Assembly (NCBI RefSeq): GCF_002150765.1
Contig: NZ_MUYM01000017.1
Span: 102,662 to 166,661, forward strand
DNA: 64,000 nucleotides
Direction: 5' to 3'
Source of the DNA: Lentzea kentuckyensis
Lineage (GTDB): Bacteria > Actinomycetota > Actinomycetes > Mycobacteriales > Pseudonocardiaceae
Part shown: in pieces, positions 46,195 through 54,841 of the stretch
Layout: each line of letters starts with the position of its first letter
How positions within the stretch are numbered: the first letter of the stretch is position 1
Notes under the pieces: generated by a model
The model's database searches: none
Seen by the model: the letters and a program-made list of their open reading frames with translations, nothing else
What the model was told of the DNA's origin: nothing
Program-made: the position numbers and the translations under genes

Positions 46195-47160
46195 TCAGCG
46201 GGCCCTCCCTGCTCCGAGCAGTTCCTTGAAGCGAAGGGCGACCCAGTCGTGGACGGCGGCGGAGACCGAGTTGTCGCCTGCGCGGTGCTCGAACCAGCGC
46301 CAGTCGCAGTTGACGTTGATCTCCAGGAACACGTGGTCAGAGCCGGTGACGAGCAGGTCGAACGCGGCTACCTGCACGCGCCAGTGACGGGCCAGGGCCA
46401 GCAGGCGGTCCGACAGGGAGGTCGGCACGGAGGTCGGCGTCACGCGGACGGCGTCGGGGTCCACCCAGAGCTGGGCCGGGTCCAGCTTGTCGACCTGGAA
46501 GGCGATGCAGCGCTCCCCCACCACGAACACGCGCAGCTCGGTGTCCGAGGGCACGTACTCCTGGACGATCACCGGGGCCGGCTCTGGGGCGTCGGAGGCT
46601 CGGGAGGTTTCCAGCGGGCGCGGGAACAGGCCGTGTTGCACGCCTGGGCGTGGTTCCAGCAGGTGGCGCCCTGCCGTCTTGACGATGCAGCGGCCTCCGC
46701 CGGGGCGCGTACGGCCCGGACGGGTTGTCACGGCTGTGCGTGGCACACGCAATCCGAACGAAGAAGCGTCGGAAAGCTGCGTCAGGCGGTCCAGATGCGT
46801 CGAGAAGCGCGAAGGGTTCACATGTGCCCAGTCGGAGCGTGAGGACAGCCAGTTGGCCACTGAGGCCCACTGGTCGACCGCGTAGGCGCCGGCGAGGGTG
46901 CCGGGTTCGACGGGGACCGCGGAGAGTTCGAAGTGGCGGCGCCAGACCAGCAGGGGGCGCAGCAGCCAGCGGTCGAGTTCGATCAGCGGCTGGTCGGTGT
47001 AGACGGACAGCGGCAGGTCCACGCAGCGGTCGGCGTCGATGCGGGCCATGCGGATGCCGCGCTCGGCCAGGGCGATGGAGAGTTCGTTCATCTCCATGTC
47101 GGCGGCGCGCGCGAGCACCAGTACGCAAGGTTGGGGATTGCCGTCGCCCTCGTCGACCAT
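46195..47160 (-). CDS. RimK-like ATP-grasp peptide ligase (RiPP maturase candidate)
   Basis: The 321-residue protein has an N-terminal pre-ATP-grasp domain (CVLVLARAADMEMNELSIALAERGIRMARIDADR, then LLRPLLVWRRHFE). The ATP-grasp domain has CIVKTAGRH near residue 157, the Glu/hinge segment VIVQEYVPSDTELRVFVVG near 197 and the metal-binding FLEINVNCDW near 278. This resembles the MvdD/SAV_5884-type graspetide maturases or RimK. It would form amide or ester bonds on a peptide. The most likely substrate is the 40-residue peptide encoded 134 bases upstream. ATG 47160 is preferred; earlier in-frame codons give low-quality sequence. Confidence 0.82.
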   Translation of the reverse strand: MVDEGDGNPQPCVLVLARAADMEMNELSIALAERGIRMARIDADRCVDLPLSVYTDQPLIELDRWLLRPLLVWRRHFELSAVPVEPGTLAGAYAVDQWASVANWLSSRSDWAHVNPSRFSTHLDRLTQLSDASSFGLRVPRTAVTTRPGRTRPGGGRCIVKTAGRHLLEPRPGVQHGLFPRPLETSRASDAPEPAPVIVQEYVPSDTELRVFVVGERCIAFQVDKLDPAQLWVDPDAVRVTPTSVPTSLSDRLLALARHWRVQVAAFDLLVTGSDHVFLEINVNCDWRWFEHRAGDNSVSAAVHDWVALRFKELLGAGRAR

Positions 47161-47294
47161 GCCCAGGCGGTGGACCTGTTCCTGGAAGTCCAGGCATTTG
47201 GGCGGGGAACGGAAGAGGTAGTCCTGACCCTGCAACAGCAGTGGTCTGGCAGCCTCGGACGGGGCACCTGGCACCCGCCCGTCAGCCGACCTGC

Positions 47295-47417
47295 TCAATC
47301 GTCCTTCTTGCTGCGGAAACTCTGCCCCGCCTGCGCGTACTCTGCGGCGTACTGCGCCAACGCGGGGTCCTCGATCTCGCCGCGACGAAGCTGTGCGGCC
47401 AGCTCCTCGAGAGACAT
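47295..47417 (-). CDS. Candidate RiPP precursor peptide (40 aa)
   Basis: From ATG 47417 to TGA 47295 the frame encodes MSLEELAAQLRRGEIED... QYAAEYAQAGQSFRSKKDD (40 residues). An amphipathic leader-like part is followed by a short tail rich in Ser, Lys and Asp, which could donate side chains for ester or amide crosslinks. Its ribosome binding site, AGAGGTGAT 4 bases ahead, matches the 16S 3' end unusually well. It precedes an ATP-grasp gene in the same direction. The peptide does not match the known PLP- or FGxxxP-type GRASP target precursors I can recall, so it is novel or unrelated. Confidence 0.65.
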   Translation of the reverse strand: MSLEELAAQLRRGEIEDPALAQYAAEYAQAGQSFRSKKDD

Positions 47418-47560
47418 CGGGATCACCTCTCTCCCCACACGGCGAATCACGCATTCAGGTGATGCACCAGCCGTAGTCTCTGGTTCACGTAACGCAATGT
47501 CAAGACAGGCCCCGGAGCTTACTCCGATTGGGCGCTCAAGTTCCGCCTCCGGACGAGCGA

Positions 47561-47592
47561 AGTGCCCCGAACGTGGTCACGTTCGGGGCACT
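47561..47592 (-). terminator. Terminator after ndh
   Basis: A 14-bp perfect stem, AGTGCCCCGAACGT (47561-47574) with ACGTTCGGGGCACT (47579-47592), has a GGTC loop. It lies 25 bases after the ndh stop on the minus strand. Confidence 0.8.
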
Positions 47593-47616
47593 AGTGCACT
47601 CACGGGGAGTAACGGG

Positions 47617-48942
47617 TCAGGACTGCACAGCGCGGTCGAAGTCCGACTTCGGGTCGTTGATCTGACCGAGCGCCACGACCTCGCGACCGTAGAACAGCGC
47701 CTGCGTCCAGTCCATCAGCACGCGCAGCTTGCGGTTCACGGTGGGCATGAAGGCCACGTGGTAGCTGCGGTGCATGAACCACGCGGGCAGGCCCTTGAAG
47801 CGCAGGCCGAACACGTCCGCCACGCCCTTGTAGAGGCCGAGGCCGGCGACCGAGCCGAGGTACTTGTGGAAGTAGTCCTTCGGCTTCTGGCCGCGCAGCG
47901 ACGCGACGATGTTCTTGGACAGCAGCTTCGACTGACGGATGGCGTGCTGCGCGTTCGGCACGCACGTCGCCGTCGGGTCCTCCTCGATGCGTGAGAGGTC
48001 CGGCACCGCGGAGCAGTCACCGGCGGCCCACACGCCGTCGAGGCCCTGGACCTGCATGGCGGCGGTGCACCGGACGCGGCCGCGCTCGTCGAGCGGGAGG
48101 TCCGTGTTGCGCAGCACCGGGTTCGCCTTCATGCCGGCGGTCCAGATGATCGTGTCGGAGTCGAACTCGGTGCCGTCGTCGAGGACGACGTGGCCACCCT
48201 CGAGCGACTTCACGCGGGTGTCGAGGTAGATCTTGATGCCGCGCTTCTCCAGCGCCTCGACGGTCCACGCCCCGAGCTTGGCGGACACCTCGGGCATGAT
48301 CCGGCCCATCGCCTCGACGAGGACCCAGTTCATCTCTTCGGGCTTGACACCCTCGTAGTACCGAAGCGCATACCGCGTCATGTCCTCGAGCTCGGCGAGC
48401 GTCTCGATGCCCGCGAAGCCGCCACCGATCACGACGAAGCTGAGCAGCTTCTTGCGCAGGTCCGCGTTGTTCGTGCTCGCTGCCTGGTCCAGGCGCGACA
48501 GCACGTGGTTGCGGACGTAGATCGCCTCGCCGATCGTCTTCATGCCGATACCGACCTCGGCCAGGCCGGGGATCGGAAGCGTGCGGGAGATCGCACCCAG
48601 CGCGGAGACGAGCACGTCGTACTCGATCTCCTCGACGTGGCCGTCGGACAGCTCGGCGGTCACGATCTTGCGCGCGTGCTCGATCTTGGTGACGCGGCCC
48701 GTGACGACGTGGCAGCGCTTGAGCACCTTGCGCAGGGGGGCGACGACGTGGCGCGGCTCGATGGAGCCGGCCGCCGCCTCAGGCAGGAAGGGCTGGTAGG
48801 TCATGTGCGGCTGCGGGTCGATGACGGTGACCGACGCCTCACCGGATCGCAGCTTCTTCTGCAGTCCGAGAGCCGTGTACATCCCGACGTACCCACCGCC
48901 GACAATGACGATTCGCGTGGGTTGCGACTTCACAGCAGCCAT
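47617..48942 (-). CDS. ndh: Type II NADH dehydrogenase (NDH-2)
   Basis: The 441-residue flavoprotein has the FAD site IVIVGGGYVGMYTALGLQ and the NADH site FVVIGGGFAGIETLAELEDM. Quinone/FAD-contact sequence WTAGMKANPVLRNTDL and AAGDCSAVPD follow. A C-terminal region (about 400-441) carries an amphipathic membrane-binding helix. It passes electrons from NADH to menaquinone without pumping protons. The start is ATG 48942 (MAAVKSQP); an ATG two codons upstream is an alternative. It precedes the peptide gene by 200 bases on the same strand but ends in its own terminator. Confidence 0.93.
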   Translation of the reverse strand: MAAVKSQPTRIVIVGGGYVGMYTALGLQKKLRSGEASVTVIDPQPHMTYQPFLPEAAAGSIEPRHVVAPLRKVLKRCHVVTGRVTKIEHARKIVTAELSDGHVEEIEYDVLVSALGAISRTLPIPGLAEVGIGMKTIGEAIYVRNHVLSRLDQAASTNNADLRKKLLSFVVIGGGFAGIETLAELEDMTRYALRYYEGVKPEEMNWVLVEAMGRIMPEVSAKLGAWTVEALEKRGIKIYLDTRVKSLEGGHVVLDDGTEFDSDTIIWTAGMKANPVLRNTDLPLDERGRVRCTAAMQVQGLDGVWAAGDCSAVPDLSRIEEDPTATCVPNAQHAIRQSKLLSKNIVASLRGQKPKDYFHKYLGSVAGLGLYKGVADVFGLRFKGLPAWFMHRSYHVAFMPTVNRKLRVLMDWTQALFYGREVVALGQINDPKSDFDRAVQS

Positions 48943-49084
48943 ACACATATGGTCGCACCAGGACCCCCTTTTTCGCGCGTCCGGAGGGGCCGTTGTGACT
49001 ACCGTCGCCGGGTGATGCCGAACACCCTCACCGCTGACCTGCACCTTGAGTGAGATTTGAGGTGTTCTCGCTGAGAGGGTCGAT

Positions 49085-49540
49085 TCAGATCCTCAGCGCC
49101 ACGACCGCGATCACGACCGTCAGAGCCCCCAGTCCGAGCAGCTCGACAAGCCCGATATTAGGCCCCGATGGGACGAACGCCGCGAAGCCCGCGACAGCGA
49201 ATGAGATCGCCTGGACAATGGCGAACCGGCGTGCTGGTGCTTTCAGCGCAGCGGGCTCGATTCTCGTTTTCACCGGAACGACCGCCGCGAGCGCGGACGT
49301 CACGTGAATCAGGTGCAGCGCCGGGATCATCAGCAGCACGCCCAGCCGCAACGGGTGCCCGTCGGCGAACGCCATCGCCACCGCCGCGTACCCGATCAGC
49401 AACGCCGCGCCCGCGCTCCCCGGCATCAGCGCGGTGATCGCCGTCAGCACCGTGACGATGATCAGCGGCGCGATCGTGTCGGACTCGAGGTGCAGGATCA
49501 ACGCCACGGGCACCGCGGCGAGCACGATCGCCAGTCGCAT
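49085..49540 (-). CDS. Small membrane protein of the MoxR operon (151 aa)
   Basis: The protein is four hydrophobic helices (LAIVLAAVPVALIL, IIVTVLTAITALM, LLIGYAAVAMAFA, IVQAISFAVAGFAAFV and a last one ending VVIAVVALRI). It is the last gene of a five-gene operon. ATG 49540 overlaps the stop of the DUF58 gene (TGATG) and has a GGCGGA site with 6-base spacing; ATG 49546 is the alternative. The function is unknown. Confidence 0.75.
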   Translation of the reverse strand: MRLAIVLAAVPVALILHLESDTIAPLIIVTVLTAITALMPGSAGAALLIGYAAVAMAFADGHPLRLGVLLMIPALHLIHVTSALAAVVPVKTRIEPAALKAPARRFAIVQAISFAVAGFAAFVPSGPNIGLVELLGLGALTVVIAVVALRI

Positions 49541-50769
49541 CAGCATTCCGCCGTCACCGCCACCCCGTGCCGGCTCATGCGCCTGAGCCGCAGCCGGTGT
49601 TCCGCGGCGATCATCTCCGCGGCCACCTCGCCCCACGGCGTCTCCCGGTCGGGCGTCAACGGCAACGGCAGCGTGTTGATCGCCAGCACCACATGCCCGT
49701 GCTTGCGCGTCTGCACGGCCAGGTCAGCGATGTCGTCGTCGAGGAACGGCGACAGCAGCACCACCACCGATCCGTGCGGGAGCTTCCGCAACGCCACGCG
49801 TGACGCCCACCCAGCGGCCTGCACGCACACGACGAGCTGGGTGCGGATCCGCAACAGGTGCCGGCGGCCCACGCCGGACCGGACGTTGAGCTGTGGACGG
49901 CTGAGGTCCATCAACGCCACCCGGTCGCCCTGCCTCAGGTACCCCGCCGCCATCGACGCCGCCCGGCGCACCGCGCGGTCCAGGCTGCCGTCGGGGCGCG
50001 TGGTGGCGCCGTAGTGAGGAGACGACCACTCCGCCACGTTCGTGCCCACGTCGGTCCGGGTGTCGATGGCCAGCACGATCTCCGCGTCGGCCTCGGCGTG
50101 CCGCTCGCGGACGTGGACCGTGCCGGTGCGGGTCGTGACGCGCCAGTCGATGCGCTTGAGCCGGTCGCCTGGCTGGAACGCCCTGATGTCACGCAGTTCG
50201 GTCGAGTCACCGGCGCGCGGCGACCGGTGGATGCCGACCAGTCCGGCGGGGCGCGGTGGCAGCGGGCCGGACGGGTGGTGCTCGACCGGCGGCAGGATCG
50301 TGCGGACGTGTTCGGTGCCGACGATCGGGCCGTAGACGTGCATGCCGTCCGGTCCGGCGAAGAGGTGGTCCAACCGCAGATCGACGCCGGGACCCCACGC
50401 GTCGCGGCGGATCTCCACGGGCAGATCGGGCGAGTGCGCCGGAACGGCCGCGGGACCGGACGGCAGCTTGACCACCGCGATCTCCGCGTCCGCGCCGTCG
50501 ACGTGCGCGACGGTGTGCACGACTCCGGCACCCGCACCACGCGGCACCGGGCGGACGCTGACCGTCGGCGTGCCCTTCGGTTTCGACGTGAGCAGCACGC
50601 TGAGGATCAGCGGCACGCCGAACAGCACCATCTCGACCTGGTGCAGGAACAGGCCGCCGACCACGAGGCCGGCGCCGAGCCACACCGCGCGCGAGTACGC
50701 GTCCGTCGGATGCCAGTGCGCGCCGTGCGACTGGGCGAACGCGTCCCTGATCTTGTCCGCTCTGCTCAT
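49540..50769 (-). CDS. DUF58 domain-containing protein
   Basis: The 409-residue protein has two membrane helices near the N-terminus (AVWLGAGLVVGGLFLHQVEMVLFGVPLILSVLL). The DUF58/VWA-like part contains DIRAFQPGDRLKRIDWRVTTRTG, AEIVLAIDTRTDVG and QGDRVALMDLSR. DUF58 proteins pair with MoxR AAA+ ATPases in chaperone-like complexes of unknown clients. The start ATG 50769 overlaps the moxR stop (ATGA). Confidence 0.9.
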   Translation of the reverse strand: MSRADKIRDAFAQSHGAHWHPTDAYSRAVWLGAGLVVGGLFLHQVEMVLFGVPLILSVLLTSKPKGTPTVSVRPVPRGAGAGVVHTVAHVDGADAEIAVVKLPSGPAAVPAHSPDLPVEIRRDAWGPGVDLRLDHLFAGPDGMHVYGPIVGTEHVRTILPPVEHHPSGPLPPRPAGLVGIHRSPRAGDSTELRDIRAFQPGDRLKRIDWRVTTRTGTVHVRERHAEADAEIVLAIDTRTDVGTNVAEWSSPHYGATTRPDGSLDRAVRRAASMAAGYLRQGDRVALMDLSRPQLNVRSGVGRRHLLRIRTQLVVCVQAAGWASRVALRKLPHGSVVVLLSPFLDDDIADLAVQTRKHGHVVLAINTLPLPLTPDRETPWGEVAAEMIAAEHRLRLRRMSRHGVAVTAEC

Positions 50770-51707
50770 GAGCTGGGCGGGCCCGGAACCTTGCCGAGCA
50801 GCTCGGTGACCACCTGCACGCCGCTGACACCGGACGTCCACGTCTCCGGCTTGAGCACGAGCCGATGCGCCAGCACGGCGACCGCGCACTCCTTGACGTC
50901 CTCGGGCGTCACGTATGCGCGTCCGTCCAAAGTGGCCAGGGCGCGGGCGACGAGCACGAGCGCCTGCGCGCCTCGTGGTGACGCGCCGACCTCGACGGAC
51001 TGGTGCTGCCGCGTCGCCACGGCCAGATCGACGCAGTACCGCAGGAGGTCGTCGTCCACTGTGGTCTTCTCGAGCTCGGCCTGGAGCTCGGCGAGCCGGC
51101 CGGCCGCGAACACCGGAGGCACCTCGGCCTCCTCCCGCTGTCGCGCGATCCTGCGCCGCAGGACCTCGACCTCCTCCTCAGCGGGCGGATACCCGATGTC
51201 GAGCCGCACCAGGAACCGGTCGAGCTGCGCCTCTGGCAACGGGTAGGTGCCCTCGTACTCGACGGGGTTCGAGGTGGCGAGCACGTGGAACGGCCTGGGC
51301 AACGGGAACGTGCGCCCCTCGACCGTGACCTGCCGCTCCTGCATGGCTTCCAGCAGCGCGGACTGCGTCTTCGGCGGCGTCCGGTTGATCTCGTCGGCCA
51401 GCAGCAGCCCGGTGAACACGGGCCCCTGGTGGAACTCGAACTCGCGGCTGCCGGGGTCGTAGAGGAACGACCCGGTGACGTCCGCGGGCAGCAGGTCCGG
51501 CGTGCACTGCAGGCGGCGGAAGTCGAGGCTCAAAGCCTGTGCCAGCGACCGCGCGATCAGCGTCTTGCCGAGCCCCGGCACGTCCTCCAGCAGCACGTGG
51601 CCACCGGCCAGCACGGCCGCCAACGCGAGCCGCACCGTCCGCGTGCGCCCGACGACGACCTTGCCGATCTCGTCGAGAACGGCTTTGGCCTCCAGTTCAA
51701 TGGTCAC
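50766..51707 (-). CDS. moxR: MoxR family AAA+ ATPase
   Basis: The 313-residue AAA+ protein has Walker A EDVPGLGKTLIARSLAQAL, Walker B LLADEINRTPPKTQSALLEAMQERQV, sensor 1 VLATSNPVEYEGTYPLPEAQLDRF and C-terminal lid sequence. MoxR ATPases act as chaperones with VWA/DUF58 proteins in metal insertion or folding of cell-envelope complexes. GTG 51707 (GGAGGG 5 bases upstream) overlaps the previous stop as GTGA. The operon order is DUF4129-small protein-moxR-DUF58-small protein. Confidence 0.93.
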   Translation of the reverse strand: MTIELEAKAVLDEIGKVVVGRTRTVRLALAAVLAGGHVLLEDVPGLGKTLIARSLAQALSLDFRRLQCTPDLLPADVTGSFLYDPGSREFEFHQGPVFTGLLLADEINRTPPKTQSALLEAMQERQVTVEGRTFPLPRPFHVLATSNPVEYEGTYPLPEAQLDRFLVRLDIGYPPAEEEVEVLRRRIARQREEAEVPPVFAAGRLAELQAELEKTTVDDDLLRYCVDLAVATRQHQSVEVGASPRGAQALVLVARALATLDGRAYVTPEDVKECAVAVLAHRLVLKPETWTSGVSGVQVVTELLGKVPGPPSS

Positions 51708-52054
51708 TCGACCCTCCTGAGCCTTTCGGCGAGTTCCTTCGGGTCCGGCATCTCGGATGCCTCGATCCCCAGTAGTGCGAGCCGGGCGCGGAACCGTTCC
51801 TGGTAGCGCCGCGGGTTCTCCGCCGCCTCGGCCAGCCTGCTCGTGAGCGTGCTGGCCTGTGCGGAACTGATCGAGCCGGGCGGCGGCGGTGCCGAGCTCC
51901 ACACGATGTCCGTGGCGCGGGGCAGCCTGGTGATCAGCACGCCGAACGCGGTGGGCGGCACGGCGAGCGCCGCCGCCCAGAACGGCGAGGCGCCGAGCCA
52001 CCAGATGACGACGCCGATGATCACCCCGACCACCAGCGCCAGTGCGGTCTTCAT
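51704..52054 (-). CDS. Small membrane protein of the MoxR operon (116 aa)
   Basis: From ATG 52054 (inside the previous stop, ATGA), a 116-residue product has two hydrophobic helices (ALALVVGVIIGVVIWWLG and FWAAALAVPPTAFGVLITRL). A charged C-terminal helix (AEAAENPRRYQERFRARLALLGIEASEMPDP) follows. Its stop overlaps moxR. No function is known. Confidence 0.75.
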   Translation of the reverse strand: MKTALALVVGVIIGVVIWWLGASPFWAAALAVPPTAFGVLITRLPRATDIVWSSAPPPPGSISSAQASTLTSRLAEAAENPRRYQERFRARLALLGIEASEMPDPKELAERLRRVE

Positions 52055-52653
52055 GCGAGCTCCCGGACGATGCGGCTCAACTCTTGTTGCGCCTGTTGAG
52101 CTTGTGCGGCCGTCACGTCCTCGTGCCCGAAGCGCGCGCGTTGGTACAGGTCCTTGAGGACGGCGGCGTCGACGCCGAGCTTCTCGGTGAACTCGGTCGG
52201 CGTCTGGTGCGGCTTGCGGGGCTCGGCCTCCTCCAGCGCGAGCCAGGCGGCGATCACGGCGTCGCGCGGCGGCCGCTGCGGGTGCTCGGTGAACTCCTGT
52301 AACGCCTTCTCGACGCGCTGGACCGCCGACACGGTCCGGGTGAGCTCGAAGTCCTCGATCTCCACGCCGCGCACACCCCGGCGGCGGCGCCAGCGCGGCA
52401 GCTCGATCGCGAGGATGATCCCGACCAGTCCGAACAGGACGAGTCCGGCGAGGAACAGCAGGAACACCGTGAACGGCACTGCGACCGCGTCCGGCAGGTT
52501 CTGCGGCACCACCACGTCCAGCGACGACGAGCGGTCCTGCGGCGGCGGCCTGTCGTCCAGGCGGTTGACGAGCGTGATCGGCGACGATCCGCTGGCCGCC
52601 ACCACGACGATCAGCAACGCCGCCACCGCGACCACGGCCCGCCACCACTTCAT
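52051..52653 (-). CDS. DUF4129-containing membrane protein
   Basis: The 200-residue protein has an N-terminal membrane helix (RAVVAVAALLIVVVAASG), a second at about 75-100 (FTVFLLFLAGLVLFGLVGIILAI), and a C-terminal cytoplasmic helical domain with AAWLALEEAEPRKPHQTPTEFTEKL and LYQRARFGHEDVT, the DUF4129 signature. It is the first gene of the MoxR operon. ATG 52653 is chosen; longer readings run through the UDG gene. Confidence 0.87.
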   Translation of the reverse strand: MKWWRAVVAVAALLIVVVAASGSSPITLVNRLDDRPPPQDRSSSLDVVVPQNLPDAVAVPFTVFLLFLAGLVLFGLVGIILAIELPRWRRRRGVRGVEIEDFELTRTVSAVQRVEKALQEFTEHPQRPPRDAVIAAWLALEEAEPRKPHQTPTEFTEKLGVDAAVLKDLYQRARFGHEDVTAAQAQQAQQELSRIVRELA

Positions 52654-52732
52654 GCCGGTCAGCCTTACACGGTTCGCCGCCGTTGGGATGATCCTTTTGG
52701 TCAACTTGACGGTGTCAGACCGGGACTCCGCA

Positions 52733-53380
52733 TCAGCCCACTGCCCTGCGCAGCACCTCCTGCAGCATCTCCTGGGTGAGCTTCCCGGTGAAGGTGTTCT
52801 GCTGCGAAACGTGGTAGCACCCGAACACACGCAGCCCACCGAGCTCCACCTCCAGCCCGTGCCCGAACTTGGGCCGCGCGGACCCCAGCAGCGGCAGGAA
52901 CGCCTGCCACCCGAACGCCCCGAGCACCACGACGGACCGCAGCGAGGTCAGCAGGCCGAGCTCCTCGCGCAGGAACGGCGAGCACCGGTCCCGTTCCTCG
53001 GGCGTCGGCTTGTTGGCTGGCGGCGCGCATCGCACCGGTGAGGCGATCCGGACGCCGTACAGCTCCAGGCCGTCGTCGAGCGCCCACGCTTCGGGTTGCG
53101 AGGCCAGTCCGACCTCGTACAACGCCCGGTAGAGGAAGTCGCCGGAGCGGTCGCCGGTGAACATCCGGCCGGTTCGGTTCGCGCCGTGGGCGGCGGGGGC
53201 GAGGCCCACGATCAGCAACGAGGCGTCCATCGGGCCGAAGCCCGGCACCGGCTTGCCCCAGTACTCCTGATCGCGGAACGCGGCGCGCTTCACCGCGGCG
53301 ACCGACTCGCGCCAGGCGACCAGGCGCGGGCACGCTCGGCAGGCCGTTATTCGATCGTCGAGTTCCGTAGTGTTGCTCCC
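52733..53380 (-). CDS. udgB: Uracil-DNA glycosylase, family 5 (UdgB-type)
   Basis: The reading covers sequence like UdgB: CRACPRLVAWRESVA (cluster cysteines), PVPGFGPMDASLLIVGLAPAAHGANRTGRMFTGDRSGDFLY, PVRCAPPANKPTP and GCYHVSQQNTFTGKL. UdgB removes uracil and hypoxanthine from DNA and has an Fe-S cluster. The start is unusual: no ATG, GTG or TTG exists in frame for about 20 codons upstream of the conserved Cys region, and the first legal one (GTG 53446) would overlap the divergent peptidase gene by 66 bases. 53380 marks only the left limit of clear homology. Confidence 0.85.
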   Translation of the reverse strand, partial: GSNTTELDDRITACRACPRLVAWRESVAAVKRAAFRDQEYWGKPVPGFGPMDASLLIVGLAPAAHGANRTGRMFTGDRSGDFLYRALYEVGLASQPEAWALDDGLELYGVRIASPVRCAPPANKPTPEERDRCSPFLREELGLLTSLRSVVVLGAFGWQAFLPLLGSARPKFGHGLEVELGGLRVFGCYHVSQQNTFTGKLTQEMLQEVLRRAVG

Positions 53381-54841
53381 ATGTCCGAGGAGAAGACCGA
53401 AGAGAAGCCAGAGTCTCCGGCTGATGACCTGGTCACCACTCAGCACAGCATCACCGTCAAGGGCCGCGAGCTGAACTACACCGCCGTCACCGGGCGTGTC
53501 GTGCTCAAGGAAGAAGTGCTCAAGGACGGCGTGTTCGAGGGCCACAAGCCCAAGGCCGAGGTGTTCCTGACCGCGTACACGCTCGACGGCGCCGACCCGC
53601 TGAAGAGGCCGGTGACGTTCGCGTTCAACGGCGGGCCCGGATCCGCCAGCCTCTGGCTGCACATGGGGCTCCTCGGGCCGCGCAAGGTGCTGAGCGGCGA
53701 CGTCGGCAACCTGACCGCGCCGCCGTACGGGATCGCGGACAACGAGGAGTCGCTGCTCGCCGAGAGCGACCTCGTGTTCATCGACCCGGTGTCGACCGGG
53801 TTCTCCCGGGCCGCGAAGGGCGAGAAGCCCGGCAACTACCACGGCTACCAGCCCGACATCGACTCCATCGCCGAGATCATCCGGCTGTGGACGTCGCGCA
53901 ACGGCCGCTGGATGTCGCCGAAGTTCCTCTGCGGCGAGTCGTACGGCACGCTGCGCGCCGCGGGCCTCGCCGAGCACCTGCAGAAGAAGTACGGCATGTA
54001 CGTCAACGGGCTCATGCTGATCTCCTCGGTGCTGGACTTCGCCACGCTCGAGTTCAACGAGGGCCACGACCTCGGCTACACGCTCTTCCTGCCCACATAC
54101 GCGGCCATCGCGCACTACCACGGCCTGCACGGCGACCGTCCGCTCAAGGAGGTGCTCGCCGAGGCCGAGGAGTTCGCCTCGCGCGACTACCCGTACGCCC
54201 TGGCTCGCGGCAACCGGCTCTCCGACGTCGAACGTGCCGCGACGATCGAGAAGATCGCACGGCTGACCGGTCTGACCGAGGAGTACGTGGACGCGGTCGA
54301 CCTGCGCATCGAGCACATCCGGTTCTTCACGGAGCTGCTGCGCCGCGACCGCAGGACCGTCGGCCGCCTCGACGGCCGCTTCACCGGGTGGGACAAGGAC
54401 TACGGCCGCGAGGAGATCTCCGCCGACCCGTCCATCGACGCGATCCTCGGCCCGTACTCGGCGTCGATCAACCACTACCTGCACGCCGAGCTCGGCTACT
54501 CCAACGACCTGCCGTACGAGACCCTCGCCTGGTCGGCCATCGAGAAGTGGTCGTACAAGGAGTTCGAGGGCCGGCACGTGACGACCGCGGGCAAGCTCTC
54601 GGCGGCGATGCGGGCGAACCCGCACCTCAAGGTGCACGTCGCGTTCGGCTGGTACGACGGCGCCACGCCGTACTTCGCGGCCGAGCACCTCATCGCGCAC
54701 CTGCAGATCCCGAAGGAGCTCACCGCGAACATCGAGTCGGCCTACTACCCGGCCGGCCACATGATGTACGTGCACGAGCCCTCGCGCGTCCAGCAGTCCG
54801 AGGACCTGGCCGCCTTCGTGCGGAACTCGTCCAACACGTGA
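53381..54841 (+). CDS. S10 family serine carboxypeptidase-like protein
   Basis: The 486-residue peptidase lacks a signal peptide, so it is cytoplasmic. Catalytic residues are Ser in LCGESYGTLRAAGLAEHL, Asp in AFGWYDGATPYFAAEH and His in AYYPAGHMMYVHEPS. The start of the fold has FAFNGGPGSASLWLHMGLLGP (oxyanion site). It may trim peptide C-termini; the substrate is unknown. ATG 53381 begins a short acidic head. It overlaps the next gene by GTGA in an operon with an acetyltransferase and a CPT-like kinase. Confidence 0.9.
   Translation: MSEEKTEEKPESPADDLVTTQHSITVKGRELNYTAVTGRVVLKEEVLKDGVFEGHKPKAEVFLTAYTLDGADPLKRPVTFAFNGGPGSASLWLHMGLLGPRKVLSGDVGNLTAPPYGIADNEESLLAESDLVFIDPVSTGFSRAAKGEKPGNYHGYQPDIDSIAEIIRLWTSRNGRWMSPKFLCGESYGTLRAAGLAEHLQKKYGMYVNGLMLISSVLDFATLEFNEGHDLGYTLFLPTYAAIAHYHGLHGDRPLKEVLAEAEEFASRDYPYALARGNRLSDVERAATIEKIARLTGLTEEYVDAVDLRIEHIRFFTELLRRDRRTVGRLDGRFTGWDKDYGREEISADPSIDAILGPYSASINHYLHAELGYSNDLPYETLAWSAIEKWSYKEFEGRHVTTAGKLSAAMRANPHLKVHVAFGWYDGATPYFAAEHLIAHLQIPKELTANIESAYYPAGHMMYVHEPSRVQQSEDLAAFVRNSSNT

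Noticed and set aside
48943..49084. A 12-codon + strand reading ending at 49053
   Set aside because: Too short and without a ribosome binding site to claim.
52733..54775. A 680-codon minus-strand extension of the UdgB frame
   Set aside because: It runs through the convincing + strand peptidase; only the part to about 53380 resembles UdgB.
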